Notes: a model not told the origin generated them from the sequence alone. A stretch of DNA of 64,000 bases from Novosphingobium album (ex Liu et al. 2023) (GCF_029076845.1 NZ_JARESE010000028.1:186001-250000), one strand, 5' to 3'. Positions 8,586 to 17,580 are shown, counted from the stretch's first letter. A program made the numbers and translations.

Positions 8586-9971
8586 CTATCCCCCGAAAAA
8601 CGGGAGGGCCGCCAGATCGTTGATGGTGACGAACAGCATCAGTGCCAGCACGAGTGCAAGCCCGGTACGGAACGCCCATTCCTGACTGCGCAGGCCCAAC
8701 GGCTTCCGCCGCACCGCCTCGGCCGCGTAGAAAGCCAGGTGCCCGCCGTCGAGCGCAGGAATTGGCAGGAGGTTGATGAATGCCAAGTTAATCGAGATCA
8801 GCGCGACGAAGCTGACGAACTGCGGCCAGCCGAGCGTGAACTGCTCGCCCGAATACTTGGCGATCTTGATCGGCCCGCCCAGTTCCTTGACCGAGCGTTC
8901 GCCGGTGAAGATCTGGCCGACGCCGGTGGCCATCATCTTCATCGTGCCCAGGCTCTGCTCGAAGCCTAGCGCCACCGCCTCGACCGGGCCGACAGGCACG
9001 ATGTCCCCGCCCCTCAGCGCGATGCCCAGCCGCCCGACGCGCACCTCCTTGCCGTCGCTGCCGCGCACGATGTCCGACTGCAGCCGCACCGGGATGGTCA
9101 GGCGCTGCCCGTCGCGCCGCACCTCGATCGGCACGACCTGCCCGGGACGCGGGGTCACCGCGGCGAGGATATCGGGATGGCCGATGACAGGCCGCCCATC
9201 GACCGCCAGCACCCGGTCGCCCACGCGGATGCCGGCCGCCCTGGCGGGCGATCCGGCCGGAAAATCATCGACGATCGGGACGATGAAGCTGATCCCCAGA
9301 TCGGCCAGCCTTGCCTTGTTGCCGAATTCGTCGCTTTCCACCCGGGGCGAAAGCTTGACCGGGACGATCAGCGTGCGCCGTTCGCGCTTGACCGCCAGCG
9401 ACACCGTACGGCCCGGATAAGGCACGATATATTGCGGAATATCGGTGGCGCTGTCGATCCGGTTGCCGTCCACCGCGACGATGCGGTCGCCCACCTTCAG
9501 GCCGGCGGCCTGCGCATCGGACCGGGGCATGAACGCGCCGACTTCGGGCGTCGCGACGACCTTGCCGTAAGCCAGGTTGAACGCGGCGAAGATCGCCACG
9601 GCAAACAGCAGGTTGGTCAGCGGCCCGGCCAGCACGATCAGGCTGCGCTGCCACAAGGGCTTGGCCTGGAACGTGCGCGCGCGCTCCTCGGGCGGCATCG
9701 TGTCCTGCGCGGGATCGGGCATACTGGCCGCGTTCATGTCGCCGGCGAACTGGACATAGCCGCCCAGCGGCAGCGCGGAAAGCTTCCAGCGGGTGCCGCG
9801 CCTGTCGGTAAAACCGGCGATCTCCTTGCCGAAACCGACCGAGAAGGCATCGGCCTTCACGCCGAACCACCGGCCAACCAGATAGTGCCCCAGTTCGTGA
9901 ATGACGATGAGCGGCCCGAGCAGGAGGACGAAGGCGACGATCGTGGTCAGCAGCGATGGCGATGCGAGCAA
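8586..9971 (-). CDS. rseP: RIP metalloprotease RseP (site-2 protease)
   Basis: A 461-residue inner-membrane zinc protease. The HExxH motif HELGH is at residues 25-29, the second zinc-ligand motif ALDGGH is near the C-terminus, and two PDZ domains lie between (about 120-310). Three to four membrane segments are visible, including one over the HELGH site and two near the C-terminus. RseP cuts transmembrane anti-sigma factors and leftover signal peptides. It starts at TTG 9971, one base after the dxr stop codon, with no better in-frame start. It is followed by bamA, the usual alphaproteobacterial order. Confidence 0.95.
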   Translation of the reverse strand: MLASPSLLTTIVAFVLLLGPLIVIHELGHYLVGRWFGVKADAFSVGFGKEIAGFTDRRGTRWKLSALPLGGYVQFAGDMNAASMPDPAQDTMPPEERARTFQAKPLWQRSLIVLAGPLTNLLFAVAIFAAFNLAYGKVVATPEVGAFMPRSDAQAAGLKVGDRIVAVDGNRIDSATDIPQYIVPYPGRTVSLAVKRERRTLIVPVKLSPRVESDEFGNKARLADLGISFIVPIVDDFPAGSPARAAGIRVGDRVLAVDGRPVIGHPDILAAVTPRPGQVVPIEVRRDGQRLTIPVRLQSDIVRGSDGKEVRVGRLGIALRGGDIVPVGPVEAVALGFEQSLGTMKMMATGVGQIFTGERSVKELGGPIKIAKYSGEQFTLGWPQFVSFVALISINLAFINLLPIPALDGGHLAFYAAEAVRRKPLGLRSQEWAFRTGLALVLALMLFVTINDLAALPFFGG

Positions 9972-9972
9972 C

Positions 9973-11130
9973 TCAGGCAGACTCCGTCAAAAGGCGCGCC
10001 CTTGCCCGGGCTTCGTGATCGACGGCAAGGACATCGGACAAGCAGGCCGGCGCGGGCGGCGCGAAGGAGGACAGGACATCCTCCACATGTGCGGCAATGC
10101 GGGTGAACGCAATCTGACCATCCAGAAAGGCGGCGACCGCGATCTCGTTCGCGGCGTTGAGCACGGCCGGAATGGCGCCGCCGGCACGCGCCGCCTCGCG
10201 CGCCAGCCGGGTGGCGGGAAAGCGCGCTTCATCGGGCGCGCGGAACGTCAGTTCGCCGATCGCGGCCAGATCGAGCGGCGCGCAAGGCGTATCCATCCGC
10301 CGGGGCCAGGCCAGCGCCGAGGCGATCGGCACGCGCATGTCCGAAGGGCCAAGCTGGGCCAGCGTCGATCCGTCGCGGTATTCGACCATCGAATGGACCA
10401 CCGATTGCGGATGGACGATGATGCGCAGCCGGTCGAGCCCCACCGGGAACAAGTGATAGGCCTCGATCAGTTCGAGGCCCTTGTTCATCATCGTCGCGGA
10501 ATCGACGCTGATCTTCGCGCCCATGTCCCAATTGGGATGGCGCACCGCCTGCGCCGGCGTGGCGCCGGCAAGTTGGTCGGCATTCCAGTCGCGAAACGGC
10601 CCGCCGCTGGCGGTGAGCGTGATGAAGCGCACGTCGGCCGGATCGTTGGCGCACAGGCACTGGAAGATGGCGTTGTGCTCGGAATCGACCGGCAGCAGCG
10701 TCGCGCCGTGGCGGGCGACCGCGGCGGTCATCACTTCGCCCGCCGAAACCAGCGCTTCCTTGTTGGCCAGCGCGACAATGCCGCCCTGCTCGATCGCGGC
10801 CATGGTCGGCGCCAGCCCGGCGCAGCCCACGATCGCGGCGATGGTGATATCGACCGGGCGCCCCGCCGCCTCGACCAGCGCGGCCGGCCCCGCCGCCGCC
10901 TCGATCCCCGAGCCGGCCAGCGCCGCGCGCAGTTCAGGCAGATAGCGCGCATCACCCACGACCGCGATCTGGGCGGCGAATTCGCGCGCCAGGGCGGCCA
11001 GTTCGCCCACGCGGCATTGCGCGGTGAGCGCGACGACGCGCCAGCCTGCGGGATCGCGCCGCACCAGATCGAGCGTCGATGCGCCGATCGAGCCGGTCGC
11101 CCCCAGGATCGAAATCGAACGCTGCGTCAC
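9973..11130 (-). CDS. dxr: 1-deoxy-D-xylulose-5-phosphate reductoisomerase
   Basis: A 385-residue enzyme of the MEP isoprenoid pathway that converts DXP to MEP with NADPH. The N-terminal nucleotide-binding motif LGATGSIG, the metal-binding PVDSEHNAIFQ and the active-site segments TASGGPFRDW, HPNWDMGAKISVDSATMMNKG and HPQSVVHSM are all present. It starts at GTG 11130, which overlaps the cdsA stop codon by four bases (GTGA). It sits next to uppS and the polyprenyl/lipid genes that use its product. Confidence 0.97.
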   Translation of the reverse strand: MTQRSISILGATGSIGASTLDLVRRDPAGWRVVALTAQCRVGELAALAREFAAQIAVVGDARYLPELRAALAGSGIEAAAGPAALVEAAGRPVDITIAAIVGCAGLAPTMAAIEQGGIVALANKEALVSAGEVMTAAVARHGATLLPVDSEHNAIFQCLCANDPADVRFITLTASGGPFRDWNADQLAGATPAQAVRHPNWDMGAKISVDSATMMNKGLELIEAYHLFPVGLDRLRIIVHPQSVVHSMVEYRDGSTLAQLGPSDMRVPIASALAWPRRMDTPCAPLDLAAIGELTFRAPDEARFPATRLAREAARAGGAIPAVLNAANEIAVAAFLDGQIAFTRIAAHVEDVLSSFAPPAPACLSDVLAVDHEARARARLLTESA

Positions 11131-11816
11131 GAGTGCCCCAATAGACGCGAAATCATGAAGATAACGCCTAGCACAAAAGTAACCGATAGCAGACCATCCA
11201 CCCGGTCGAACAGCCCGCCGTGGCCGGGCAGCAGCTTGCCCGAATCCTTCACCCCGGCGCGGCGCTTCATCCAGCTTTCGAAAAAGTCCCCCGCCTGCGC
11301 CACCATGGCGATCAGCGCACCCATGGCCAGCACCAGCCAGAGCGTATAATCGGTGTCCTTGCGCGTCGCGACCAGCAGCAGGATGACCAGCGCTGCCCCC
11401 ACCATGCCGCCGACCAGCCCGGCCCAGGTCTTGGACGGGCTGATGGCAGGCGCGATCTTCGGCCCGCCGATCGCGCGGCCGGCGAAATAGGCGCCCACGT
11501 CAGTGCCGATCACCGCCCCGACCACGATCAGCACCGGCAAGGCGCCCATCGCGGATTCGCGCAGGACCACCAGCGTGACCGCCGCGACCGCGCAATAGAC
11601 CGCGCCGCCCAGCCGCCACGCCAGCCGCGCGCCGCCCGGCGGATGGGCCAGCAACACCAGCACACCCCATTCGAAGAACACCCCGGCGGCCACCGCCACC
11701 ACGAACAGCATCCAGGCCAGGCCCCCCAGCCAGAGCGCGATGCCGGAAACCGCCAGCATGGCCAGGGCCGTGACAGTCCGCACGCCAAGGTCCGATTTGC
11801 GGGCCGGCGCGCTCAC
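11127..11816 (-). CDS. cdsA: Phosphatidate cytidylyltransferase
   Basis: A 229-residue multispan membrane protein with about six hydrophobic segments. It carries the CdsA signature near the C-terminus (SxxKRxxxxKDxxxxxPGHGGxxDRxD; here MKRRAGVKDSGKLLPGHGG followed by LFDRVD). It makes CDP-diacylglycerol from phosphatidic acid and CTP, feeding the phospholipid enzymes encoded at 17525-19089 (pssA and psd). It starts at GTG 11816 and lies between uppS and dxr. It is somewhat shorter than E. coli CdsA, which is common in this group. Confidence 0.95.
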   Translation of the reverse strand: MSAPARKSDLGVRTVTALAMLAVSGIALWLGGLAWMLFVVAVAAGVFFEWGVLVLLAHPPGGARLAWRLGGAVYCAVAAVTLVVLRESAMGALPVLIVVGAVIGTDVGAYFAGRAIGGPKIAPAISPSKTWAGLVGGMVGAALVILLLVATRKDTDYTLWLVLAMGALIAMVAQAGDFFESWMKRRAGVKDSGKLLPGHGGLFDRVDGLLSVTFVLGVIFMISRLLGHS

Positions 11817-11846
11817 CGGACGCCTTTCGGCGCGGCGAAGATCGCC

Positions 11847-12536
11847 TCAACGGCCGCCATAGCGTCGTTCACGCGTGGCAAAGGCATCGAGCGCTTCCTT
11901 CAGATGATCGGCGGTGAAATCGGGCCAGAGCACGGGGGTGAACCATAGCTCGGCATAAGCGGCCTGCCATAGCAGGAAATTCGACAGCCGCACTTCGCCC
12001 GAAGTGCGGATCAGCAGGTCGAGCGGGGGCAGATCGGCGGTATCGAGTTCGGCCTCGATCGTTTCGGGCGTGATCGCGCCCTTGGCCGCCGCCCTGGTCG
12101 CGGCGCGGGCGATCTCGTCCTGCGCGCCGTAATTGAGCGCGATGGCCAGGATCGTGCCGCTATTGGCCGCCGTGCGCGCCAGCGCGCCTTCGATCAGCTC
12201 GACGATATCGGGCCTGAACGCCTTGTAGTCGCCAATGATCTTCAGCCGGATATTGTTTTCCGCCATCTCGTCGAGGTCGGACAGGATGAAGCGCTTCATC
12301 AGCGCCATGAGGTCGGAAACCTCTTCCTCGGGCCGGCGCCAGTTCTCGGTGGAAAAGGCATAGATGGTCAGCGCTTCCAGCCCGAACTCGCGCGCACCGC
12401 GCACCAGCCGGCGCACGGCCTCGACCCCACGCTGATGGCCGATCGCGCGCGGCAAGTGGCGCTTCTTGGCCCAGCGGCCGTTGCCATCCATGATGATGGC
12501 GACATGCCGCGCGCGGGCGGGTTCGCTCTTCGCCAT
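11847..12536 (-). CDS. uppS: Isoprenyl transferase (undecaprenyl diphosphate synthase)
   Basis: A 229-residue cis-prenyltransferase that makes the undecaprenyl diphosphate carrier for cell-wall synthesis. Conserved motifs are HVAIIMDGNGRWAKKR (catalytic Asp in MDGNG), GVEAVRRLVRG, YAFSTENWRRP and the C-terminal RTSGEVRLSNFLLWQ and AELWFTPVLWPDF. Gene order frr-uppS-cdsA is the standard one. ATG 12536 was taken as the start. Confidence 0.97.
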   Translation of the reverse strand: MAKSEPARARHVAIIMDGNGRWAKKRHLPRAIGHQRGVEAVRRLVRGAREFGLEALTIYAFSTENWRRPEEEVSDLMALMKRFILSDLDEMAENNIRLKIIGDYKAFRPDIVELIEGALARTAANSGTILAIALNYGAQDEIARAATRAAAKGAITPETIEAELDTADLPPLDLLIRTSGEVRLSNFLLWQAAYAELWFTPVLWPDFTADHLKEALDAFATRERRYGGR

Positions 12537-12567
12537 GCCCTCTACGCTCCCCTCTGGCGTCGGAGAG

Positions 12568-13125
12568 TCACTTGTTGAGGATTTCCTTTTCCTTGCGCGC
12601 CAGTTCCTCGTCGACGGCCTTGATCATCTCGTCGGTGAGCTTCTGGACTTCCTCCTCGCCGCGCTTGCGATCGTCCTCGGCGATTTCCTTCTTCGATTCG
12701 TCGGCTTTCAAGGCATCGTTGCCGTCGCGCCGGATGTTGCGGATCGCGACGCGCGCCTTTTCGGCATACTGGCTGCCCAGCTTGGCCAGTTCCTTGCGGC
12801 GTTCCTCGGTCAGGTCCGGGATCGGCAGGCGCAGGGTATTGCCGTCGTTGATCGGATTGAGGCCCAGCCCGGCCGAGCGGATCGCCTTTTCCACCGGCCC
12901 GATGTTGGACTTGTCCCACACCTGCACCGAAAGCATCCGTGGATCGGGCGCGGAAACGGTCGCGACCTGGTTTAACGGCATGTGCGCGCCATAGACCTCG
13001 ACCGTCACCGGATCGAGCAGCGTGGCGTTGGCGCGGCCCGTCCGCAAACCGGACAGGTCATGCCGCAGCGCGTCGATCGCGCCCTTCATGCGGCGTTCGA
13101 GATCGGCCTTGTCATACTTGGCCAT
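12568..13125 (-). CDS. frr: Ribosome recycling factor
   Basis: A 185-residue protein of the normal length for RRF. The family segments LRTGRANATLLDPV, YGAHMPLNQVATVS, NDGNTLRLPIPDLTEERRKEL and RNIRRDGNDALK are present. It splits post-termination ribosomes together with EF-G. It starts at ATG 13125, three bases after the pyrH stop codon, and is followed by uppS. Confidence 0.98.
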   Translation of the reverse strand: MAKYDKADLERRMKGAIDALRHDLSGLRTGRANATLLDPVTVEVYGAHMPLNQVATVSAPDPRMLSVQVWDKSNIGPVEKAIRSAGLGLNPINDGNTLRLPIPDLTEERRKELAKLGSQYAEKARVAIRNIRRDGNDALKADESKKEIAEDDRKRGEEEVQKLTDEMIKAVDEELARKEKEILNK

Positions 13126-13128
13126 GGC

Positions 13129-13851
13129 TCAGGCTCCCTTCTGGACGATGGTCTGCGTTCCCTCTCCGGCGAGCACCCGCGCTAGGTTGCCCTTTTCGCG
13201 GATCGAGAACACGACGATGGGTATCTGGTTATCGCGGCACAGCGCCACGGCGGAAGCATCCATCACCTTGAGGTTATCCGCCAGCACCGTATCGTAATCG
13301 ACCGTGTCGTAACGCTTGGCCTGCGGATTGGTCTTGGGATCGGAATCGTAGATGCCGTCCACGCTGGTGCCCTTGAGCAGCGCGTCGCACTGCATCTCGG
13401 CGGCGCGCAGCGCGGCGCCGGAATCGGTGGTGAAATAAGGCGCGCCCACGCCGGCGGCGAAAATCACCACCCGGCCCTTTTCCAGATGGCGCTCGGCCCG
13501 GCGGCGGATCACCGGCTCGCACACCTGGTCCATCTGCACCGCCGATTGCACGCGGGTGTGCACGCCGATCTGCTCCAGCGCGTTCTGCATGGCCAGCGCG
13601 TTCATCACGGTGGCCAGCATCCCCATGTAATCGGCCTGCGCGCGATCCATGCCCTTGGCCGCGCCCGCCATGCCGCGAAAGATGTTGCCGCCGCCGATGA
13701 CCAGGCAGATCTCCAGCCCGGTATCCTTGGCCGCCTTCACTTCGCGCGCCAGTTCGGCGACGAATTCTGGATCGATGCCGAACTGCTGGCAGCCCATCAG
13801 CACTTCACCCGACAATTTGAGCAGAATGCGTTTGTATGCCGGCTTGCTCAT
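13129..13851 (-). CDS. pyrH: UMP kinase
   Basis: A 240-residue hexameric UMP kinase that makes UDP from UMP and ATP. ATG 13851 gives the typical start [20 protein letters not shown]; an upstream extension to 13965 has no family similarity and was rejected. Motifs are [26 protein letters not shown] (here [17 protein letters not shown]) and [14 protein letters not shown]. It is followed by frr. It is separated from tsf by an oppositely oriented nucleotidyltransferase-like gene, which breaks the otherwise canonical tsf-pyrH adjacency. Confidence 0.97.
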   Translation of the reverse strand: MSKPAYKRILLKLSGEVLMGCQQFGIDPEFVAELAREVKAAKDTGLEICLVIGGGNIFRGMAGAAKGMDRAQADYMGMLATVMNALAMQNALEQIGVHTRVQSAVQMDQVCEPVIRRRAERHLEKGRVVIFAAGVGAPYFTTDSGAALRAAEMQCDALLKGTSVDGIYDSDPKTNPQAKRYDTVDYDTVLADNLKVMDASAVALCRDNQIPIVVFSIREKGNLARVLAGEGTQTIVQKGA

Positions 13852-14033
13852 GCTCGTATCATTTCGATCCTGGGGGGCTGGGTGCCCCGCATTAGGTGCG
13901 CGCGCGAAGAAAGCCAAGCATCGACTTGGGGGTGGCCGACGACTTTGCCGCACGGGTTCGCTCACCGTGCGCGCGGGAGGAATTGCGCTTGCCCCGGCAC
14001 ATCGCCTATCCTGACCTGCTGGCTTGGAGATTC

Positions 14034-14834
14034 ATGATGACCAGCACCATCCCCACGATGCATTCCGCTTTCCTTACCCGCGCGATCGCCGCCGTCGCCG
14101 CCGATCCACGCTTCGCCGCGCTGCTGGCCGGCGGCTCCTATATCCACGGCGGGCTCGATGCGCACTCCGACCTCGATCTGGTGCTGATCTGCGATGAGCA
14201 CCGGCATGGCGAAGTCATGGCCACGCGCCGCGCCTTCGCCGAGGGGCTGGGCGAGCTGGTCGGCGCCTTTACCGGCGAGCATGTCGGCGAGCCCCGGTTG
14301 CTCATCTGCCTTTACGGGCCGGAACTGCTGCATGTGGACCTCAAGTTCGTGACTCCCGCCGATCTCGACCGGCGCATCGAACTGCCTGCGGTCCTGTTCG
14401 CGCGCGATCCGGCCGCCATCGCGCACCGGCTGGCCAGGGCGGCCATCGCCTGGCCCGACCTGCCGCCGCAATGGTTCGAGGATCGCTGCTGGATCTGGCT
14501 GCACTATGGCGTGACCAAGCTGGCGCGCGGCGAACTGTTCGAGGCGATCGGTATGCTGGCCTTCCTGCGCGAACAGGTCCTGGGCCCGCTGCTGCATCGC
14601 CGGGCCGCCCGCCCGCAACGCGGCGTGCGCCGGATCGAGCAGGCCGGCCTCGACAGCGACGGCCGGCTGGCGGCGACCGTCGCCCGGCCCGAAGTCGCCT
14701 CGGTCCGCGCCGCCCTCATCGCCGCGATGGACCTCTACCTCGACCTGCGGAACGACGATCCGCCGGAACGCCCCGCCCCGACCATGCCGACGGCGCTGCT
14801 GGACCTGCTCGATCAGGCCGGCCGGGAGGAATAA
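14034..14834 (+). CDS. Nucleotidyltransferase-like protein
   Basis: A 266-residue protein. The N-terminal motif LAGGSYIHGG followed by SDLDLVLI matches the polymerase-beta-like nucleotidyltransferase pattern GGS...DxD. A third acidic residue is likely in HVDLKFV at about residue 105. The remaining 150 residues are helical (RCWIWLHYGVTKLARGELFEAIG), like the C-terminal domain of aminoglycoside or streptomycin nucleotidyltransferases and related proteins of unknown substrate. Start ATG 14034 is preceded by TTGGAG. It is transcribed against its neighbours pyrH and tsf, so it is probably a lineage-specific insertion in a conserved operon. The substrate cannot be told; antibiotic modification is possible but not shown. 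Confidence 0.7.
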   Translation: MMTSTIPTMHSAFLTRAIAAVAADPRFAALLAGGSYIHGGLDAHSDLDLVLICDEHRHGEVMATRRAFAEGLGELVGAFTGEHVGEPRLLICLYGPELLHVDLKFVTPADLDRRIELPAVLFARDPAAIAHRLARAAIAWPDLPPQWFEDRCWIWLHYGVTKLARGELFEAIGMLAFLREQVLGPLLHRRAARPQRGVRRIEQAGLDSDGRLAATVARPEVASVRAALIAAMDLYLDLRNDDPPERPAPTMPTALLDLLDQAGREE

Positions 14835-14854
14835 AACTCCGCCAAAGCCCCCTC

Positions 14855-14901
14855 CCCTTCAGGCGAGAGGGTTGGGAGAGGGGCCGAACGAGGCGCACCC
14901 T
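14855..14901. repeat. Short dispersed-type repeat (CCTCCCCTTCAGG...)
   Basis: The segment around CCCCTTCAGGCGAGAGGGTTGGGAGAGGGG recurs in similar form at 38264-38295 (CCGCCTTCAGGGAAGAGGGTTGGGTGAGGGGG), again just after a plus-strand gene. It looks like a small intergenic repeat family, probably copied throughout the genome. Only two copies can be seen in this window. Confidence 0.45.
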
Positions 14902-15031
14902 CTCCGATGTCCGCCAAAAGCAACCGCTCCCCGCGATAAATGCCGAAACATGTTCAGCATGACGGAGGGAGGCAAACGCGGCAAAGTCCGTGAACACTCC
15001 GGCAAGCCAAGCCGGCGAACCTTCGATCGCC

Positions 15032-15068
15032 AAACAAAACGGGCCGGAAAGCTCTCGCTCCCGGCCCG
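15032..15068 (-). terminator. Hairpin terminator after tsf
   Basis: On the minus strand the arms 15061-15068 and 15040-15047 (CGGGCCGG with CCGGCCCG) enclose a 13-base loop and are followed by TTTTGTTT. It lies about 30 bases past the tsf stop codon. A CTTTT on the other strand means it may work in both directions. Confidence 0.75.
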
Positions 15069-15099
15069 CTTTTGCTGTGATCGCGAAGGAACCCGCCGA

Positions 15100-16023
15100 T
15101 CAGCCCTGCACGGCCGCCGCGACTTCGGCCGCGAAATCGGTTTCCTTCTTCTCGATGCCTTCGCCAAGCTGGAAACGCACGAAGTCCTTGAGGACGATCC
15201 TGGTGCCCGCTTCCTTGCCGGCCTGGTCGACGACCTGCTGCACCGGGGTCTTGTTGTCCATCACGAAGACTTGGCTGAGCAGCGCGTTTTCCTTGGCGTA
15301 TTTCGCCACGGCGCCTTCGACCATCTTTTCCTGCACATTGGCCGGCTTGCCGCTTTCGGCGGCCTTTTCAGCGGCGACCTTGCGCTCACGCTCCAGCAGC
15401 TCGGCATCGAGATCGTCGGCCGAGAGCGCCAGCGGGAACGCGGCGGCGATGTGCATGGCGATCTGCTTGCCCAGCGCTTCGAGCACGTCGGCGGCGGCTT
15501 CCGATTCCAGCGCGACCAGCACGCCGATCTTGCCCAGGTTCGGCGCGGCGGCGTTGTGCATGTACGGCACGACCAGGCCCTGCGCGACTTCGACCGTCTT
15601 CATGCGGCGGATCTGCTGGTTCTCGCCGATCGTGGCGACATTGTTGGTCAGCGCGTCGCCCACGGTGGTGCCACCCGGATAGGCCGCGCCCTTCAGCGCC
15701 TCGACATCGTCCGAGCCGGCGCCCAGCGCCACTTCGGTGGTCTTGCGCACGAAATCCTGGAACTGGTCGTTCTTGGCGACGAAGTCGGTTTCCGAGTTCA
15801 CTTCGACGGCCACGCCGCGCGTGCCCGTGACGGCGATGCCGACCAGGCCCTCGGCCGCGGTGCGGCTGGACTTCTTGGCGGCGGCGGCGAGGCCCTTGGC
15901 GCGCAGCCCATCGACGGCGGCTTCGAAGTCACCACCCGATTCGTCGAGGGCCTTCTTGCAGTCCATCATCCCGGCGCCAGTGCGCTCGCGGAGGTTCTTC
16001 ACGTCAGCGGCGGTGTAAGCCAT
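15100..16023 (-). CDS. tsf: Elongation factor Ts
   Basis: A 307-residue nucleotide-exchange factor for EF-Tu. The N-terminal UBA-like domain ([20 protein letters not shown]) and the first core signature ([15 protein letters not shown]) are clear. The C-terminal coiled-coil and core modules follow ([20 protein letters not shown], then [12 protein letters not shown]). It is encoded directly after rpsB, the universal arrangement, and ends in its own hairpin terminator. Confidence 0.98.
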   Translation of the reverse strand: MAYTAADVKNLRERTGAGMMDCKKALDESGGDFEAAVDGLRAKGLAAAAKKSSRTAAEGLVGIAVTGTRGVAVEVNSETDFVAKNDQFQDFVRKTTEVALGAGSDDVEALKGAAYPGGTTVGDALTNNVATIGENQQIRRMKTVEVAQGLVVPYMHNAAAPNLGKIGVLVALESEAAADVLEALGKQIAMHIAAAFPLALSADDLDAELLERERKVAAEKAAESGKPANVQEKMVEGAVAKYAKENALLSQVFVMDNKTPVQQVVDQAGKEAGTRIVLKDFVRFQLGEGIEKKETDFAAEVAAAVQG

Positions 16024-16131
16024 CGCGTATATCCTCTTGATAAAGTTTGGTGCGCGCCGGGCCCATGGACCCGGCGCGCGACAATTCCATGACGGTCAGG
16101 CCATGGCGGTCAGGTCGCGGCCTATGCCGGA

Positions 16132-16902
16132 TCAGGCCTCGGCGGCGTCCTCGGCCGCGAGTTCCTCGGCAACCGGCTCGTCAAACGCGCCGATATCGGC
16201 ACCGCTGTCGATCACGGCTTCACGGCCACCCTTGGTCGCGGCCTGCGCGACGGCGTCGCAATAAAGGCGCACGGCGCGGCTGGCATCGTCGTTGCCGGGG
16301 ATCGGGAAAGCGATGCCCTGCGGATTGACGTTGGTATCCAGCACGCCGACGACCGGGATGCCCAGCACGTTGGCTTCCTTGATCGCCAGGTCTTCCTTGT
16401 TGGCGTCGATCACGAACATCACGTCGGGAATGCCGCCCATGTCGCGGATGCCGCCAAGCGACAGCTCAAGCTTGTCACGCTCGCGCGTGAGCTGGAGCAC
16501 TTCCTTCTTGGTGAGGCCCGCGGTGTCGCCCGAAAGCTGTTCCTCAAGCGTCTTGAGGCGCTTGATCGACTGCGAGATCGTCTTCCAGTTGGTGAGCATA
16601 CCGCCCAGCCAGCGGTGGTTGACGAAGTGCTGGCCGCAAGCGCGGGCGGCTTCGGCGATCGGCTGCTGCGCCTGGCGCTTGGTGCCGACGAACAACACCT
16701 TGCCGCCCGCCTGCACGGTGGCCGAAACGAATTCGAGCGCGCGGGCCATGAGCGGCACCGTCTGCGACAGGTCGATGATGTGGATGCCGTTGCGGGCGCC
16801 GAAGATGTACGGCTTCATCCGCGGGTTCCAGCGGTGGGTCTGGTGGCCGAAGTGCGCGCCGGCCTCGATCAATTGCTGCATGGTGACGACGGGAGCCGCC
16901 AT
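16132..16902 (-). CDS. rpsB: 30S ribosomal protein uS2
   Basis: A 256-residue small-subunit protein. The start [20 protein letters not shown] at ATG 16902 is preceded by AAAGGAAATGATT, a good ribosome-binding site; a longer in-frame extension to 17067 is not protein-like. Motifs include [42 protein letters not shown] and [19 protein letters not shown]. It ends in an Ala/Glu-rich acidic tail. It forms an operon with tsf. Confidence 0.98.
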   Translation of the reverse strand: MAAPVVTMQQLIEAGAHFGHQTHRWNPRMKPYIFGARNGIHIIDLSQTVPLMARALEFVSATVQAGGKVLFVGTKRQAQQPIAEAARACGQHFVNHRWLGGMLTNWKTISQSIKRLKTLEEQLSGDTAGLTKKEVLQLTRERDKLELSLGGIRDMGGIPDVMFVIDANKEDLAIKEANVLGIPVVGVLDTNVNPQGIAFPIPGNDDASRAVRLYCDAVAQAATKGGREAVIDSGADIGAFDEPVAEELAAEDAAEA

Positions 16903-17322
16903 AATCATTTCCTTTCCGGTTTCAGCCTCTGGGAAACTGGAACCGTGCGGATATCCCGAAGGATGCTGGCCCGCTGCGGCACCGGGTATGTAGGTTTCCC
17001 ATGTGGATTCGCCGCCGCCCGGCTCCGTGGATTCGGAAACGACCGATCGGCAAGCGGGCCGGCGCATAGCGCCATTCGTTCGTGAAATCCAGCGTCAATT
17101 CACCGCGCTTTTAGCGCGGCTCCGCGCGATCACCGCAGGACACCGGGCACGAAGCACCGGCTGGCGACTTGTCGGTTCGGTCATCGCGGCACAATTGGCG
17201 CTTGACAGGATGGAACAAATCACGAACACAGGCAATACGGAACATTGATAGAACGAATCGCGGATATCCACAAGCTGTCCACAGAACGTGAACAGCCCGG
17301 GGCCGCTTCGATGGAGATGGTC
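16903..17322. other. Divergent intergenic region rpsB / small membrane protein
   Basis: A 420-base stretch without a convincing gene. The rpsB-proximal half should hold the rpsB promoter and mRNA leader, and I see no obvious riboswitch there. The other half holds a TTGACA box at 17202-17207 and two GAAC-N7-GAAC repeats (17213-17227 and 17240-17254), reported separately. A third incomplete pair, GAAC-N2-GAAC, lies at 17284-17293. Confidence 0.6.
17202..17254 (+). promoter_or_regulatory. Putative SOS-regulated promoter with two LexA boxes
   Basis: TTGACA at 17202-17207 is a good -35 element. It is followed by two direct repeats of the form GAAC-N7-GAAC: 17213-17227 (spacer AAATCAC) and 17240-17254 (spacer ATTGATA), 27 bases apart. 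GAAC-N7-GAAC (equivalently GTTC-N7-GTTC) is the established LexA-binding motif of alphaproteobacteria. Two exact copies inside 42 intergenic bases, overlapping where the -10 and transcription start should lie, strongly suggest SOS repression of the following small gene. The -10 hexamer itself is not clear. Binding by LexA is inferred. Confidence 0.7.
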
Positions 17323-17580
17323 ATGACAGCACTTGCCGCCACGCTTTTCCTCTTCGCGGGACTTCTCTCGATCGCGGTCTCGGTGTCGACACTGCGACAG
17401 GAAGGCCGGATCGCCCTCGGCCTGCGCCGGGCGCTTGCGCAATGCCCGCAGGCATCGGAAGTGCGCATCGTCGTCACCGATATCCGCGCTGCGGCGCCCC
17501 TGCGCTCCGCAGCGAAAGCGGAAATCAGGCGTCTGGCGGTGGGGACGCGGCCGGTTCGACCTGCGCGGCTCGCCGCCTGA
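17323..17580 (+). CDS. Small single-span membrane protein, probably SOS-induced
   Basis: An 85-residue protein of no recognised family. ATG 17323 has GGAG seven bases upstream; upstream alternatives at 17311 (ATG) and 17245 (TTG) are less likely, the latter because it lies inside the second LexA-like box. Residues 2-20 (TALAATLFLFAGLLSIAVS) form one membrane helix. A basic cytoplasmic or periplasmic tail of about 65 residues follows, with a single cysteine in AQCPQASEV and the short beta-like stretch VRIVVTDI. The last 56 bases overlap the 3' end of pssA on the other strand. Small SOS-induced membrane proteins in Caulobacter (SidA) block cell division; a similar checkpoint role is an attractive but untested guess. 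Confidence 0.6.
   Translation: MTALAATLFLFAGLLSIAVSVSTLRQEGRIALGLRRALAQCPQASEVRIVVTDIRAAAPLRSAAKAEIRRLAVGTRPVRPARLAA

Noticed and set aside
17281..17294. A third LexA box (GAAC-GT-GAAC)
   Set aside because: The gap is two bases instead of seven, so it does not fit the LexA direct-repeat spacing.
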